Positions 8,807 through 17,659 of a stretch of 64,000 nt of DNA are shown here, piece after piece. Position 1 is the first letter of the stretch. Each line of letters begins with the position of its first letter. Location: NCBI GenBank assembly GCA_025934775.1, contig JAICWO010000003.1:62001-126000 (forward strand). Reading direction: 5' to 3'. Source of the DNA: Gemmatimonadaceae bacterium. GTDB taxonomy: Bacteria; Gemmatimonadota; Gemmatimonadetes; Gemmatimonadales; Gemmatimonadaceae. The notes beneath the pieces were generated by a model. That model saw only the letters and a list, made by a program, of their open reading frames with translations, had not been told where the DNA came from and searched no databases. The position numbers and the translations under genes were made by a program.

Positions 8807-10356
8807 AAGTCCTGCTGACGCTCCAGGACGTCGAGCCGGCCGTGCGCATCAACGCCGCGCTCGAGGGCGAGGGCGTCGACACCGCGCTCGTCTCGCCGCT
8901 CGACGACATCCGCGCCGCGCTCAAGCGCGAGAAGCCCGACATCATCGTCTTCAGCGGCGAGCTGGCGGAGCCGTCGACCGTGGCGATCGTGAAGGCGCAG
9001 CTCTGGGAGGGCGCTGCGGCGGTCGGTCTCGCCGACAATCTCGACCCGGCGCACTTGGAGCGCCTTCGCCAGCTCGGCTACGTCGATCTCTTTCCGAAAC
9101 CAGTCAACGTCGAGGAGGTCCTCGGCGGCTTGCGCCGCATCCTCGAGCGGCGCCGCCTGCAGCGCCTCACCGGCTTGATCGGCGAGAGCGACCCGATGCG
9201 CGAGGTGATGGTGCAGGTCGAGCAGATGGCGCCCGTGTCGAGCACCGTGCTGATCGAAGGCGAGAGCGGCACGGGGAAGGAGCTCGTCGCCAGGGCGATC
9301 AGGCTGCTCAGCAACCGGCGCAACAAACCATTCATCGCGGTGAACGTCGGCGCGTTGCCGGAGACGCTGCTCGAGAGTGAGCTGTTCGGTCACGAAAAGG
9401 GCGCATTCACCGGCGCCGCCGAACGACGACTCGGGCGCTTCGAGCTGGCCGACGAGGGGACGTTGTTCCTCGACGAGATCGGCGAGATTCCGACCGCCAC
9501 GCAGGTGAAGCTCCTGCGTGTGCTCGAGGAGCGCGAGTTCATGCGCGTCGGCGGCACCCAGCCGATCAAGGTCGACGTGCGCGTGATCGCCGCGACGAAC
9601 CAGCCGTTGCGCGAGCTGGTCGAGGAAGGACGGTTCAGGTCGGATCTCTTCTATAGACTGAACGTTCTGCGCATCTACCTGCCGCCGCTCCGCGAGCGCC
9701 CCGACGATATCGCGATGCTCGTCCGCCGCTTCGTGCAGGATTTCTCCGAGCAGCACGACCGGCGCTTCCACGGCATCTCGGCCGACGCGATGCAACTGCT
9801 CAGAGAGTACGCGTGGCCGGGGAACGTGCGTGAGCTGCGCAATCTCGTCGAGAGCATGGTCGTGCTCGCGCCGAATCACGAGATCCAGCCGGGCGACCTG
9901 CCGCGACACATTCGCGAGGGTGGCGCCGCGCGTCTGCTCCCGGTGCACGTCGGCCCGATCCTGCGCGCGCAGGAGGGGACCGCGGGGCGGGAGCTCGAGT
10001 TCATCGTGCGGAGCCTCCTCGAGCTCAAGCTTCAGGTGGAGGAGCTTCGGCGCCGGCTCGACGACCAGCGCTCACCGATGCACGAACACTGGATCGGCGA
10101 CGTGCATCCCACGCCGCCGCTCCAGGCGCCTGCCGTGGGCGCGATCGAGCCGCGCGACCAGGCGCCGCCGCCGAACGTGCTCACGATCGCGCCCGGGACG
10201 AAGATGGCCGACATCGAGCGCTCGGCGATCGAGCTGGCGCTCAAGGAGACACGCGGGAACCGCCGTCGTGCGGCGGAGATGCTGGGCATCGGCGAGCGGA
10301 CGTTGTATCGCAAGATCAAGGAGTACCGCATGCCCGAGCACGTGTATTCGGATTAG
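8803..10356 (+). CDS. Sigma54-dependent transcriptional activator with degenerate receiver domain
   Basis: An NtrC-class regulator of 517 residues. Residues 1-115 resemble a receiver domain, but the phospho-acceptor Asp is missing: the strand reads [10 protein letters not shown] where an Asp should end the third strand. The AAA+ domain is complete, with Walker A GESGTGKE (153-160), the sigma54-contact loop GAFTGA (200-205), a LFLDEIGEI Walker B and a [10 protein letters not shown] sensor region. A Pro-rich linker with a predicted helix rich in Glu/Leu/Arg follows, then a Fis-type helix-turn-helix at the end ([20 protein letters not shown]). It probably acts constitutively or through protein contacts instead of phosphorylation. 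It is coupled to mog by an ATGA overlap; its target promoters are not apparent nearby. Confidence 0.9.
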   Translation: MKVLLTLQDVEPAVRINAALEGEGVDTALVSPLDDIRAALKREKPDIIVFSGELAEPSTVAIVKAQLWEGAAAVGLADNLDPAHLERLRQLGYVDLFPKPVNVEEVLGGLRRILERRRLQRLTGLIGESDPMREVMVQVEQMAPVSSTVLIEGESGTGKELVARAIRLLSNRRNKPFIAVNVGALPETLLESELFGHEKGAFTGAAERRLGRFELADEGTLFLDEIGEIPTATQVKLLRVLEEREFMRVGGTQPIKVDVRVIAATNQPLRELVEEGRFRSDLFYRLNVLRIYLPPLRERPDDIAMLVRRFVQDFSEQHDRRFHGISADAMQLLREYAWPGNVRELRNLVESMVVLAPNHEIQPGDLPRHIREGGAARLLPVHVGPILRAQEGTAGRELEFIVRSLLELKLQVEELRRRLDDQRSPMHEHWIGDVHPTPPLQAPAVGAIEPRDQAPPPNVLTIAPGTKMADIERSAIELALKETRGNRRRAAEMLGIGERTLYRKIKEYRMPEHVYSD

Positions 10357-10438
10357 CTTGATTCAATTCGGATCGCGCGCGATATTGGCCGCACTCGGCG
10401 GAGCCGGTCGATGCAGGCCGTGACGCAGAACCCCTGTC

Positions 10439-10459
10439 CTCGTCCAGACACCGGACGAG
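10439..10459. repeat. Short hairpin after the sigma54 activator
   Basis: CTCGTCC (10439-10445) pairs with GGACGAG (10453-10459) around a 7-nt loop. It lies between the activator and the next gene, with no T-run. It may attenuate read-through or simply stabilise the transcript end. Confidence 0.4.
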
Positions 10460-10488
10460 TAGTCATCGATCGACGCCGGAGCACGTAG

Positions 10489-11259
10489 TTGTCACTTCCC
10501 GCCAATTCCACGCCGCCCGGGGGCGAGTCGCTCATCGCCGGCAGCGTGCTGCCCATCCAGCGCGCCGAGGAGCTCCTGGCCACGTTGCCCGGAGTGATGT
10601 CGGCGCGCATCATCGCGGGACAGAACGGCGCCGTCGAGGAAATTCACATCCTCACGACGACGGACGTCACGCCCAAGCAGACGGTGCGCAACGTGGAGAG
10701 CGCGCTGATCGCGCACTTGGGGATGCGCGTGAGCCACAAGAAGATCTCGGTGGCGACCTCGGACGAGGGGCAGCGGCCGATGCGGCCGCTCCAGTTGCCG
10801 GTGAGCGGGCCCACCCTCGCCGCGACGCCGCCGGTACCGATGGCGGCGATCCCGAGCCACGCGCCGGGCTACACCAGGCGCCGGATCTACTTCGAGGATG
10901 TGGAAGTTCGCCGTTCGCGGAGCAAGGGCGTGGCGTGCCGCGTTACGCTCAGGAAGGGCGAACAGTCGTTTGTGGGCGAATCCGAAGGGCTCGAGAACGA
11001 GCGGCTTCGGATCGAGCTGGCCGCCCGCGCCGCCCTGGCCGCCATTCGGCAGGCCGAAGGGGAGGAGCGGGTGATTCTGGCGCTGGAGGGGTGCAAGCTG
11101 ATCGACGCGTTCGACCGCGAGTTCGTGTTCGTGGGCGTGACGACCCGTTCGGGACGCGACACCGCGTTGATGACCGGGAGCGCGGAGGTTCGCGAGAGTC
11201 CGGAGACGGCGAGCGTGTTGGCGGTGCTGGACGCGACGAACCGCTGGTTGGAGAAGTAG
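10489..11259 (+). CDS. Conserved-looking protein of unknown function, two putative domains
   Basis: I do not recognise this 256-residue protein. The N-terminal part (about 15-85) reads like a small alpha/beta domain: ERAEELLATLPGVMSARII-type helix and strand, then EEIHILTTTDVTPKQTVRNVESALIAHLG and HKKISVA. A Pro/Ala-rich linker (about 90-125) leads to a second alpha/beta segment (RRRIYFEDVEVRRSRSKGVACRVTLRKGEQSFVGE, then a helix rich in Arg/Ala/Glu). There are no membrane segments or signal peptide, so it is probably cytoplasmic. The start is TTG 10489, supported by GGAG with a 7-nt spacer; the first ATG would remove about 37 residues including conserved-looking sequence. It lies 132 bp after the sigma54 activator and may be co-regulated with it. 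Confidence 0.7.
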   Translation: MSLPANSTPPGGESLIAGSVLPIQRAEELLATLPGVMSARIIAGQNGAVEEIHILTTTDVTPKQTVRNVESALIAHLGMRVSHKKISVATSDEGQRPMRPLQLPVSGPTLAATPPVPMAAIPSHAPGYTRRRIYFEDVEVRRSRSKGVACRVTLRKGEQSFVGESEGLENERLRIELAARAALAAIRQAEGEERVILALEGCKLIDAFDREFVFVGVTTRSGRDTALMTGSAEVRESPETASVLAVLDATNRWLEK

Positions 11260-11739
11260 CGGCGACGGTGGGGGGAGGCGTGCGGCGATACGAAGTTGGT
11301 ATCACCGCACTTGAATAAAAGGTTACAGGGCGGGGCAGGCGAAGCCCGGCCCGATGCGGGTCGATATTTGCGTGAACGAGCCGAGGGGATGGACGCTGGA
11401 AGTTGGACCCGCGGCTCGGGCGGTAGCTGGAATGCAGTCCTCCAGCGGACGCGATGCAGCGATCCGTGGAGGTGGTCGAGAGATCGAACGACGAACGCCG
11501 TTCTCCCACCTTCCGAGCTTTCAAACTAGCAATTTAAAAAAAACGACCCCCTCCCTCGCTGAAGCGAAGACGAGCGGAGGACAATTCCGTCCAAGTAGTT
11601 GAGCGGAGCTCACTTTGGAGCACACGGGAACGTGTGACTGTGGTACCGAAGGGGGTGACGCATATGAAAAACATCCGGAGCCAGTTCTGGGGCGCGGTTG
11701 TGATCTGGGGCTGAGCGTGCGGCGGGGGTCGCCTTACTT
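11260..11739 (+). promoter_or_regulatory. 480-bp leader region upstream of the HD-GYP gene
   Basis: This stretch holds no long credible gene. It contains a GC-rich hairpin (gggcggggc with gcccggccc, about 11330-11354), an A-tract at about 11536-11543 (aatttaaaaaaaacg) that is unusual for this genome, a small hairpin CACACG-GGAA-CGTGTG (11621-11636), and a 16-codon ORF with a strong ribosome site (listed separately). Base composition falls here relative to the upstream genes. It reads like a promoter and structured 5' leader for the HD-GYP gene. I could not match it to a known riboswitch class. Confidence 0.45.
11664..11714 (+). CDS. Tiny ORF (16 aa) with strong Shine-Dalgarno, possible leader or signalling peptide
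   Basis: An ATG at 11664 is preceded by AAGGGGGTGA with suitable spacing, one of the best ribosome sites in the window, and opens a 16-codon frame, MKNIRSQFWGAVVIWG, ending in TGA. The peptide has a basic start and a hydrophobic, Trp-containing end. It ends 25 bp before the ATG of the membrane HD-GYP gene. It could be a translated leader that couples or attenuates expression of that gene, or a small peptide product. Nothing beyond the ribosome site and position supports translation, and I recognise no homologue. Confidence 0.4.
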   Translation: MKNIRSQFWGAVVIWG

Positions 11740-13095
11740 ATGAGAACGCGAGTCAAAATCTTCGCGGCGGCCGTCATTCTCACGGCGGTCGGGCTAACCG
11801 CCGTCGTGGTAGCCGTGTCTCCGCGAGGCTCAACGGCATATCTGAGCGACTCGCTCATATTGTGCGCGCTGGCAATCGCCGGTGAAATGCTGGCTTTTAC
11901 GTTGCCCAATCGCGCCATCGGCTCAGTGGGATTCATCCCCTACTTTGCGGCCGCAGTGCTCGTGCCGGCGTGGCCAAGCGTGTTCGCGGTTGCGGTCGTC
12001 AGAGCGGGCATCGAGATGGTCTCCGATCGGGAGACCATCAAGCGCCTATTCAACATTGCAACGCAGACCTTCATGGAGGCCGTTGCCATCCTGTGCTATT
12101 TGGCGCTAGGTGGCTCAAGCCTATTGCACGCACCAAACATCGCAAGTCTACCACATATTGCTCAGCAATACGGCTTGGCGGCGATGGGTGCGTTCACGCT
12201 GGCGTTCTTTATCAATAATTTCCTCGTCTTTGTGGTGATAGCACTGGCCTCTGGGCGATCTGTGAAATCGGTCGTGTTCGAGAGTAGCCGCGCGACGTTC
12301 GTTGTAGACTTGCTTACGAGCCCCTTGGTCTTCGTATTCGCATGGGTATATGCCGCGTTCAGTGCTCTCGCGGCCGCAGCACTGTGGGTCCCGATCCTGG
12401 GCTTGCGTCAGGTTCATCGCATCAATCTTGAGCTCGAACGCACGAACGAAGAGCTGCTCGAGTTGATGGTCAAGTCACTCGAGGCGCGAGATCCGTACAC
12501 CTCCGGGCACTCGAGGCGGGTTCACCACTACTCGACGATCATCGCTCGGGCGATTGGATTGAGTGATCGGCAGATCGAAGAAGTTGGTCATGCGGCATTA
12601 TTGCACGATGTCGGCAAGATCTACGAGAAATATGCGCCCGTGCTGTCCAAGCAGGACAAGCTCACTCCTGAGGAGTGGGCCATCATCAAAGATCACCCAG
12701 CTGATGGTGCCAACCTAGTAGCCACCATGTCGCGGCTACGTGGTGTTGTACCCGCGATACGACACCACCACGAGAACTGGGACGGAACCGGGTACCCAGA
12801 CGGCTTAGCTGGCGAGATGATTCCTCTCGCGTCTAGGATCATTCGCTTTGCTGACACGATCGACGCCATGACGACGGAGCGGCCGTATCGTCGCCCTCTG
12901 TCGGAGTCACAGGTTCGAGGCGAAGTGGTGCGCTGCCGCAGTACCCAGTTCGATCCAGCGATCGCTGACAAATTGCTGTCGAGCGCCATGTGGACGACGC
13001 TCTTCGCGCCGTCTGCGGGTGAACCCCGTACTCGAGAACTGGCAATCCTTCCAACGGACTCGCAGAAGGCGTTCGCGAGAAGTCGCGGGGCCTAA
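11740..13095 (+). CDS. Membrane-bound HD-GYP domain phosphodiesterase (cyclic di-GMP type)
   Basis: A 451-residue inner-membrane protein. Residues about 7-225 hold several hydrophobic segments (for example FAAAVILTAVGLTAVVVAV and GAFTLAFFINNFLVFVVIAL), resembling a membrane sensor module. A short coiled stretch (INLELERTNEELLELMVKSLE) leads to the HD-GYP domain. Its key residues are present: GHSRRVHHYS, His289-Asp290 in LLHDVGK, the HHHENWDG pair and GYP at 351-353. HD-GYP proteins hydrolyse cyclic di-GMP or related cyclic dinucleotides, linking an envelope signal to second-messenger level. Codon use is clearly less GC-rich than in neighbours (12121-12180 is 30 of 60 G+C). It is convergent with the BTAD regulator gene. 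Confidence 0.9.
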   Translation: MRTRVKIFAAAVILTAVGLTAVVVAVSPRGSTAYLSDSLILCALAIAGEMLAFTLPNRAIGSVGFIPYFAAAVLVPAWPSVFAVAVVRAGIEMVSDRETIKRLFNIATQTFMEAVAILCYLALGGSSLLHAPNIASLPHIAQQYGLAAMGAFTLAFFINNFLVFVVIALASGRSVKSVVFESSRATFVVDLLTSPLVFVFAWVYAAFSALAAAALWVPILGLRQVHRINLELERTNEELLELMVKSLEARDPYTSGHSRRVHHYSTIIARAIGLSDRQIEEVGHAALLHDVGKIYEKYAPVLSKQDKLTPEEWAIIKDHPADGANLVATMSRLRGVVPAIRHHHENWDGTGYPDGLAGEMIPLASRIIRFADTIDAMTTERPYRRPLSESQVRGEVVRCRSTQFDPAIADKLLSSAMWTTLFAPSAGEPRTRELAILPTDSQKAFARSRGA

Positions 13096-13118
13096 GTCAG
13101 GTCATTCCCAGGCCTAGT

Positions 13119-13160
13119 TCTCGGTCTCATTGATGCGCTCGAACTGGCGTTCGACCGAGA
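13119..13160. terminator. Possible hairpin between convergent HD-GYP and BTAD genes
   Basis: TCTCGGTC (about 13119-13126) pairs with GACCGAGA (13153-13160), with further weak pairing inside the loop. It sits in the 79-bp gap between two convergent stops. No T-run is present, so this is a tentative assignment. Confidence 0.4.
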
Positions 13161-13174
13161 GAGTTGCTGCGTAA

Positions 13175-16100
13175 TCACGCACGCCGAATCGCCGCGGCAC
13201 TTAGCTCGAGTTCGCGACAAATATCATCCGGGTCGGTCGGGACCAGCGATTTGAGGAGCGCTCGCTTTTCACTCGTGATTTCCAGGCCGACTTGCGCCGC
13301 GATGATCTGCAATCCGTGATTGAACGGAGTCTTTTTTCGCTCCGCGCGTATGATATGCTCGCGAAGGACTTCGACTCCGGCCTTCGCGTTTCCGCGCGCA
13401 CACAACGCGCGCCATGCCGTCTCGATCTCAAGATCTGCTTCAATACCACTTCCATTATCTCGGGTGGATCGGGAGATAAGCTCTTCAATTTCTTCGTTTG
13501 TAGGTACCGCTCCGCCGAGCGTTTGCAGCAGGATACCGAACGCGTCGTACCATCGCCGCAGCCGAGATAGAGGACGTTCAGGCAGCGTGGGCATAGAGTT
13601 GAAGCTTTGCGTCGCGAGCTCCAAGTCATTGTCTTGAGCCGCAATGTAGGCGCGCATCGATAGGAAGTCCCATCGGGCTTCGACACGTGGATGCTCGGCC
13701 CAAATTTTCGCGCCAACGGCGATCCACTTCCGCGCGACTTCGTAACGACGCGCGGAATAGAGCAATCCTCCCAATGCTCCCGTGAGACTTATCGCTGTGC
13801 CGACCATTTCGAACCGCATGGCGTTGCGAAATGCGGCCTGTAAGCTCTCGACGGCATCGTCGATTCGGCTTGCACGCCAAAGCACGATTGACGCGTTGAA
13901 CTGGCATCGCGTTCGAGCGAAAGGCTCGAGAGTATCGGCGAGGCTCAGCGCAGATTGTGCGGCAACGGTGGCAGCTTCGATGTCGCCGATCGCCGCGGAT
14001 GAGATCAGTTCGAAGCGGAATCGGAGCTCGTCATTCGGCGGCAATTGCGCTACAACGTCTTTCAGCGACGCACGAGCTCGTGCCAAAGCCTCGCGGCGAT
14101 CGTAGAGATCGGCGACAATTGAAATCATTGTCCCTGCGTCTACGCGATGCCGATTGTCTGCATCAGACTCAACGCATGCGAGGAGCCGCGGTTCGGAGCG
14201 CTCGACATCAAAACCTCCCAGCACGTAGCTTCGTAGCTCCGACAATTCGTAGTCATCATGCCGGATCTCGGGGGAGAGACTGCGGACTACCTCCGCCCAT
14301 GCCGCAGCTTTGGCGAGTTCACTCGTCGCCGTGTACGCCATAACGATTTCTCGGCCGGCTGTAATTCGTTCTGCATCATCCTCCGCGAGCTCGAAGATTC
14401 GTTCACGCACGACGGCTGCTTCGCGTGTGCGGCCGATCCGTCCAGCGTATTGAGCACATCTACTGAGTGCCGCGATCGACTCCTTGCGCGCACCTGCAGC
14501 AAGCCAATGTTCTGCACAAACCCAAAGAACAGACGCCGATGTATCCCGTCCGCTTCCCTCGAGCACCTCCGCGGCTCGCCGATGCAGCATGGAGAGGACC
14601 GGTGTTGAACAACCGGCAAGGACAACTTCATCAATCAGCGGGTGCACTGTCACAAAGGAATTATCCGCGGAGCGGAGAATGTCGTGCCTCTCCAATTCGG
14701 AAATATTCTCGAGGAGATCAATGTCCGAAAATTGGAGAGCGGCCCGCAGTAGTTCCGGCGTACAGTGAGGTGCGAGCACCACGCACATCCGGAGCACATT
14801 CAGAGCCCTGAGCGGTAGACGAGTGACGCGCTGCCGGAGCAGCTCACTGAGGGTCGGCGGCATCGTCAAGCGTTCGCCAGTCGTCCGGTAGTGCGCAATC
14901 AGATTGCTCAGGAACAGTGGATTGCCTGCCGCGGTTTGAAGCATCCATCGCCTGACCTCAGGCTCCGCTTCGGACGCTGATTGCTCCGCAAGCTGCTCAA
15001 GCGCATCATTGGGCAACGGCGGGAGCGCGAGATGTGCCAAGTTGTCCGAGTGCGCTGGCGCTCCGAGGACGTGCGCGGAGTCGCGCGAGGTCACGATTGC
15101 AAATAGGCGAAGCTCATTCGGCGCAGCGATAATGTCGAACAGCAGTTCTCGCGAGCCCGCATCCAACCAGTGGGCGTCTTCGACAACTAGGACCACTTGC
15201 TGCTCATCGCACACCGCCTCGAACAGATCCTGGACTGCGCGCGTGATGGCCAAAGAGGGCTCGCTGACCGCAATCTCAGCCGTATCACTGCGACCGGTGA
15301 GCAGTCGGAGGTGCTGAAGTGCCGATGCCGAGCAGCCAAGTGCGCCACGTAGGCCAAGCAGCCTGGGTACAATTTCGATGAATGCAGCAAGTGGTTGACG
15401 AACTCGGTTCTCTCGCGCGACGACTCTTTCGACGCGTGCGCCCGCGAGCGCCGCGATCTGTGCGAACTCCCGCGCGAGGCGTGATTTACCGATACCGGGC
15501 ACACCGGATATGATCGTTGCCCTCGCCGCTCCCGCTTTTGAGCGCTCAAACTCACCCGTGAGCAGTGACATCTCGCATGTACGACCAACAAATGGGAAGT
15601 CTGGTTCGGCCGCATACTGCTCCACCTCCTGCTCACTGATCCGCCGCCTCAAGATCTTCGCCGAGACCGTCAGATCCCCCGACTCCCGCCCAACCTCCTT
15701 CACGTACTCATCCAACAACCGCACCGCCGCCACCTTCGCCCCGCCAATCGCCAACATCTCCGCCAACCCGAGCGTCGCCTCCTCGTTCAACGGATCCAAC
15801 GCCAGGCACGCGCGCGCCGCCCGCTCCGCCTGCGCCCAGTCCCCGACGCGCTTCGCCCGCGTCAGCTCCTTGAGCAGCGCTTTACAGATCTCGAATGTCG
15901 CCCGGGCGCGGTACCCCGCGAGCCACTCCGCGTACGCTTCCGAGTGCTCCGGCGCGTACCCCGGCAGGAAGCCGCCCGCCGCGGCCGCGAGCTTCGCCGG
16001 ATCCGGTCGGTCGCCGGCCAGTAGCTCGGAGTAGTCGCTCGCCACCGCGTCGGAGGCCAGCGCCATTCCATGCTTATCGGAATCGATGCGCACGCCGAGT

Positions 16101-16387
16101 CGCCGGAATCCGTACAGGAGCTCGCGCAACGAGTGCCGCGCGTTGTCCTCGGTGCTGTCCGGAAAGATCAGCTCGCGCAGCACGTCGCGCGGCACCCGGC
16201 GACCGGGTTCCGCGGAGAGGTGCAGCAGCAATGCGAATTTGCGAACGGATGTCGGCGTCAGACGCGCGTTTCCCGCGTCGATCCGCGCCGTCCCTAACGT
16301 ATGGACGAAGAGCATGCCCACCGGCCCCCCACCGGTGATCATCATCTGCGCTGTGCCGTCGTCGGCGAACCATTCTCGGCGCTGCAC
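13175..16387 (-). CDS. BTAD/STAND ATPase/TPR transcriptional regulator
   Basis: A very large (1070 aa) signal-integrating regulator. In order it has an OmpR-like winged-helix DNA-binding domain (about 25-105), a bacterial transcriptional activation domain (about 110-245), a STAND-type ATPase beginning at FVGRTCEMSLL with Walker A GVPGIGKS and Walker B VVLVVEDAHWLD, and a long alpha-helical C-terminal half that looks like degenerate TPR repeats. Such proteins couple ligand or partner sensing by the repeats to ATP-driven activation. Composition changes sharply at about 15640, between the BTAD and ATPase parts: 15721-15780 is 44 of 60 G+C but 15361-15420 is 32 of 60. The start is uncertain; ATGs at codons 15-16 or the ATG before LFVHTLG are alternatives. 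Targets are unknown. Confidence 0.85.
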   Translation of the reverse strand: MQRREWFADDGTAQMMITGGGPVGMLFVHTLGTARIDAGNARLTPTSVRKFALLLHLSAEPGRRVPRDVLRELIFPDSTEDNARHSLRELLYGFRRLGVRIDSDKHGMALASDAVASDYSELLAGDRPDPAKLAAAAGGFLPGYAPEHSEAYAEWLAGYRARATFEICKALLKELTRAKRVGDWAQAERAARACLALDPLNEEATLGLAEMLAIGGAKVAAVRLLDEYVKEVGRESGDLTVSAKILRRRISEQEVEQYAAEPDFPFVGRTCEMSLLTGEFERSKAGAARATIISGVPGIGKSRLAREFAQIAALAGARVERVVARENRVRQPLAAFIEIVPRLLGLRGALGCSASALQHLRLLTGRSDTAEIAVSEPSLAITRAVQDLFEAVCDEQQVVLVVEDAHWLDAGSRELLFDIIAAPNELRLFAIVTSRDSAHVLGAPAHSDNLAHLALPPLPNDALEQLAEQSASEAEPEVRRWMLQTAAGNPLFLSNLIAHYRTTGERLTMPPTLSELLRQRVTRLPLRALNVLRMCVVLAPHCTPELLRAALQFSDIDLLENISELERHDILRSADNSFVTVHPLIDEVVLAGCSTPVLSMLHRRAAEVLEGSGRDTSASVLWVCAEHWLAAGARKESIAALSRCAQYAGRIGRTREAAVVRERIFELAEDDAERITAGREIVMAYTATSELAKAAAWAEVVRSLSPEIRHDDYELSELRSYVLGGFDVERSEPRLLACVESDADNRHRVDAGTMISIVADLYDRREALARARASLKDVVAQLPPNDELRFRFELISSAAIGDIEAATVAAQSALSLADTLEPFARTRCQFNASIVLWRASRIDDAVESLQAAFRNAMRFEMVGTAISLTGALGGLLYSARRYEVARKWIAVGAKIWAEHPRVEARWDFLSMRAYIAAQDNDLELATQSFNSMPTLPERPLSRLRRWYDAFGILLQTLGGAVPTNEEIEELISRSTRDNGSGIEADLEIETAWRALCARGNAKAGVEVLREHIIRAERKKTPFNHGLQIIAAQVGLEITSEKRALLKSLVPTDPDDICRELELSAAAIRRA

Positions 16388-16520
16388 GTCATGCCAGCGT
16401 CATCCATATGATGACGCCGATCGCGGAGGTTCGCCAGATTATGATGAGCGCGCTCTAATCATTCGGCGCGCTTGCCCGGATTCACGACGGCACGCGTTGC
16501 GCGGCGCGCCGGCGCCGGCG

Positions 16521-17525
16521 CTACGCCCGACCGCCCACGGTCACGAGCCGCTCGGCCGAGACGCCTTCCGCTTCCGCCTGGAAGTTCACGACCACGCGGT
16601 GGCTCAGCACCGGCACCGCCATCGCATTCACGTCCTCTAAATCCGGCACGGCGCGGCCGTCCATCGCCGCGCGCGCCTTGGCGCCGAGGATGAGGTACTG
16701 CGACGCGCGCGGACCCGCGCCCCAGCTCACGTACTTCTTCACCATCGCCGTCGCTTCCTCCGCGTCCGGACGCGTCGCGCGCGCCAGCTTCACCGCGTAG
16801 CTCACGATGCTCGGCGGCGCCGGCAGGCGGCGCACCAGCCGTTGCAGGTCGAGCAACTGCTCCGCGTTCAGCATCGGGCGGATCTCCACGCCGACGTCGC
16901 CCGTCGTCGTGGTCACGATCCGCTCTTCTTCCTCGCGCGACGGGTAGCCGACGATGAGCTGCATCATGAAACGGTCGAGCTGCGCCTCGGGCAGGGGATA
17001 CGTTCCCTCCTGCTCGATCGGGTTCTGCGTCGCGAGCACGAAGAAGGGCTCCGGCAGCCGGTGCGTCTGCCCGGCGGCGGTCACGGCATGCTCCTGCATC
17101 GCCTGGAGCAGCGCCGCCTGCGTCTTCGGCGGCGCGCGGTTGATCTCGTCCGCGAGCACCACGTTGGCGAAGATCGGACCTTTCGCAAACTTGAAAAAGC
17201 GCCGGCCCGTCGCGTGGTCCTCTTCCAGCAGCTCCGTGCCCGTGATGTCGCTCGGCATCAGGTCCGGCGTGAACTGCACGCGCGAGAACGTGAGATCGAG
17301 CGCCTGCGCCACGGTCTGCACGAGCAGCGTCTTGGCGAGTCCCGGCACGCCCACCAGCAGCACGTGGCCGCCGGCGAGCACCGCCGCCACGAGATCGTCA
17401 ACGATCTTGTGCTGACCCACGATCCGGCGCCCGATCTGCTCGACCAATGCCGATCGCGCGCGCGCGAGCTGGTCGAGCAGCTCGACGTCTCGGGAATCAT
17501 CGACCGGCTGCTGTCGCGTCGCCAC
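16521..17525 (-). CDS. MoxR-family AAA+ ATPase
   Basis: A 334-residue cytoplasmic chaperone-like ATPase. It has Walker A GVPGLAKT, FTPDLMPSDITGTELL, Walker B VLADEINRAPPKTQAALL, and the sensor segment LATQNPIEQEGTYPLPEAQLDRF, all diagnostic of MoxR. The C-terminal lid domain follows (VKKYVSWGAGPRASQYLILGAKARA). MoxR proteins assist maturation of metal- or complex-containing proteins and are usually followed by a DUF58 and VWA gene. Here the gene downstream on the same strand is the BTAD regulator, so it stands alone or its partners are elsewhere. The ATG chosen gives a normal N-terminus. It is 134 bp from the BsuPI lipoprotein, with a terminator between. Confidence 0.92.
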   Translation of the reverse strand: MATRQQPVDDSRDVELLDQLARARSALVEQIGRRIVGQHKIVDDLVAAVLAGGHVLLVGVPGLAKTLLVQTVAQALDLTFSRVQFTPDLMPSDITGTELLEEDHATGRRFFKFAKGPIFANVVLADEINRAPPKTQAALLQAMQEHAVTAAGQTHRLPEPFFVLATQNPIEQEGTYPLPEAQLDRFMMQLIVGYPSREEEERIVTTTTGDVGVEIRPMLNAEQLLDLQRLVRRLPAPPSIVSYAVKLARATRPDAEEATAMVKKYVSWGAGPRASQYLILGAKARAAMDGRAVPDLEDVNAMAVPVLSHRVVVNFQAEAEGVSAERLVTVGGRA

Positions 17526-17592
17526 TCGCTCTCTCCGTCTGCCGTGTGCGTGAGTCTCGGGAACCTAACCGCCGCCCGCGGCAAAACGAAAG

Positions 17593-17622
17593 AGCGGCCG
17601 GTCTCGACTGAGACCCGCCGCC
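17593..17622 (-). terminator. Intrinsic terminator after the BsuPI lipoprotein gene
   Basis: Read on the minus strand, GCGGCGGGTCTC, a short AGTC loop and GAGACCGGCCGC form a mostly paired stem. A T-rich tail (CTCTTTCGTTTT) follows. It lies 38 bp past the stop of the lipoprotein gene and before moxR. Confidence 0.7.
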
Positions 17623-17659
17623 CGACGATCACCCTGGTCGTCCCGCCAGCCGCTCGTGC

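Noticed and set aside
11354-11602. An 82-codon frame in the HD-GYP leader
   Set aside because: No ribosome site, poor codon use, and it crosses the A-tract and hairpins; better explained as leader.
15895-16338. 147-codon plus-strand frame inside the BTAD gene
   Set aside because: Pro/Arg/Ala-rich antisense shadow of the DNA-binding domain.
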